A DNA stretch of 6,521 bases. Source: Dehalococcoidia bacterium. Its GTDB lineage: Bacteria; Chloroflexota; Dehalococcoidia; JACQUA01. Below, piece by piece: positions 5,970 through 6,521 of this stretch. The translations under genes and the position numbers were made by a program. Each line of letters starts with the position of its first letter. Position 1 is the stretch's first letter. The DNA lies in the NCBI GenBank assembly GCA_030689845.1, contig JAUYHV010000227.1, forward strand, positions 1-6,521, given 5' to 3'. The notes beneath the pieces were generated by a model that did no database searches, had not been told where the DNA came from, and was given only the letters and a program-made list of their open reading frames with translations.

Positions 5970-6521
5970 ATGTTTAAAATATACGTATCGTCAACCATGG
6001 GAAAGGCTGATAAATTCAATACCGGTGGTACCACTGAAAAAAAGGGTAAACTCATCGTCCTTGGACTAATGGCGGTTGCTGCTGTAATGGTCTTGTCAGC
6101 CTGCGGGTCAGCAGAACCTGCCGTGTTGGTCGTGGTGACCCCCAAGGCTGCAAAGACCCCGAATGCTCCCCAGAGCCAAAAAGACGCAGCCGCGCAGTAC
6201 GCCGACATACTGAAAATATTTGAAAACAGCCTGTCAGCCAGGGGCGGAGGCACACCCGCCGCCAGGGTGCTGATTGATGAAATAAAGGCATCGCTGAAAG
6301 GATCCAACCTGGGCGGCGGTATCTGGGAACTGACAGGAAGGGGGCGCTGGCTGGTGAAACCGGCGGGCAGGAGTGTTCAGCCCGTTGATGAAGAGGCCCG
6401 GAAAATCATGGATGACCTGGTTGCTTTCCGGCCGACACCAACACCCGTTCCCCCGACCGAAACACCTACCCCAATCCCCTCCCCTGTCCCAACGCCTTCA
6501 CCGACAACAACCGCTACACCT
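5970..6521 (+). CDS. Predicted lipoprotein with Pro/Thr-rich tail (3' end outside window)
   Basis: The frame is open to the window's last base, giving at least 184 residues from ATG 5970. A second in-frame ATG at 5997 would remove nine; neither has a clear Shine-Dalgarno. A basic region (EKKGK) precedes a hydrophobic stretch (about 28-44, LIVLGLMAVAAVMVLSA) and a lipobox LSAC with Cys45 (Cys36 from the second ATG), followed by Gly-Ser. This predicts lipidation by Lgt and cleavage by signal peptidase II. The 28-residue n-region is long for a lipoprotein, so a plain membrane anchor is possible. A short linker leads to a helical-looking module (KDAAAQYADILKIFENSL, then ARVLIDEIKASLKG) and a strand-rich patch (GIWELTGRGRWLVKP). 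A Pro/Thr-rich stretch starts at 6432. The family is not recognised. It lies 24 bases after pilMN, the place PilP holds in Gram-negative operons; PilP is also a lipoprotein, but I see no sequence similarity to it. Confidence 0.75.
   Translation, partial: MFKIYVSSTMGKADKFNTGGTTEKKGKLIVLGLMAVAAVMVLSACGSAEPAVLVVVTPKAAKTPNAPQSQKDAAAQYADILKIFENSLSARGGGTPAARVLIDEIKASLKGSNLGGGIWELTGRGRWLVKPAGRSVQPVDEEARKIMDDLVAFRPTPTPVPPTETPTPIPSPVPTPSPTTTATP
6432..6521 (+). repeat. Pro/Thr-rich low-complexity coding segment
   Basis: Thirty codons at the end of the window encode almost only Pro, Thr, Ser, Val and Ala, beginning PTPTPVPPTETPTPIPSP and continuing in the same style. Such segments usually act as extended, often glycosylated linkers that hold a domain away from the cell surface. 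The end of the repeat and what follows lie outside the window. Confidence 0.8.

Noticed and set aside
5783..6307. Minus-strand frame across the pilMN end and lipoprotein start
   Set aside because: It covers the C-terminus of PilMN and the lipobox region, both better explained on the plus strand. Its hydrophobic appearance reflects the complement of Ala/Gly/Pro-rich codons.

Overview
The window carries one co-directional (+ strand) gene cluster for a type IV pilus (T4P) or T4P-like machine. In order it encodes: the C-terminal end of an unrecognised protein; an extension ATPase (PilB/GspE family); the polytopic platform protein (PilC/GspF family); a small unrecognised protein with two membrane segments; a PilO-like bitopic protein; a single polypeptide that appears to join PilM (actin-like, cytoplasmic) to PilN (membrane and extracytoplasmic); and the first part of a predicted lipoprotein ending in a proline/threonine-rich tail that runs off the window. 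No pilin, retraction ATPase (PilT), prepilin peptidase (PilD) or secretin (PilQ) is visible, so this is the assembly-platform part of a larger locus or system.

Organism: this is inference from sequence style. The genes use GTG and TTG starts freely, Arg AGG and Ile ATA codons are common, and the last gene has a Pro/Thr-rich tail of the kind often seen in secreted proteins of Chloroflexota (Anaerolineae, Dehalococcoidia). A PilM-N-O-type platform without a secretin would fit an organism lacking a classical outer membrane. A Peptococcaceae-type Firmicute is the main alternative. No rRNA, tRNA, mobile element or CRISPR repeat is present to settle it.

Layout: positions 1-3642 are tightly packed. 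The first two genes overlap, pilB and pilC are 9 bases apart, and a 39-base gap with a strong Shine-Dalgarno precedes the two-TM gene. Positions 3643-3834 form the only sizeable gap (192 bases). It may hold a promoter and separates an energy/platform half (pilB, pilC, two-TM protein) from an alignment-complex half (pilO-like, pilMN fusion, lipoprotein). The pilO-like and pilMN genes overlap by four bases (ATGA), and the lipoprotein follows 24 bases later.

How the parts would work together, by analogy with characterised T4P: PilB hydrolyses ATP and turns or drives PilC, which lifts pilins from the membrane. PilM in the cytoplasm docks on the N-terminal motif of PilN, and PilN pairs with PilO outside the membrane, forming a ring around the platform. 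Here the PilM-PilN contact would be made permanent by fusion, PilO comes before PilM/N rather than after, and a lipoprotein occupies the position that PilP has in Gram-negative operons.
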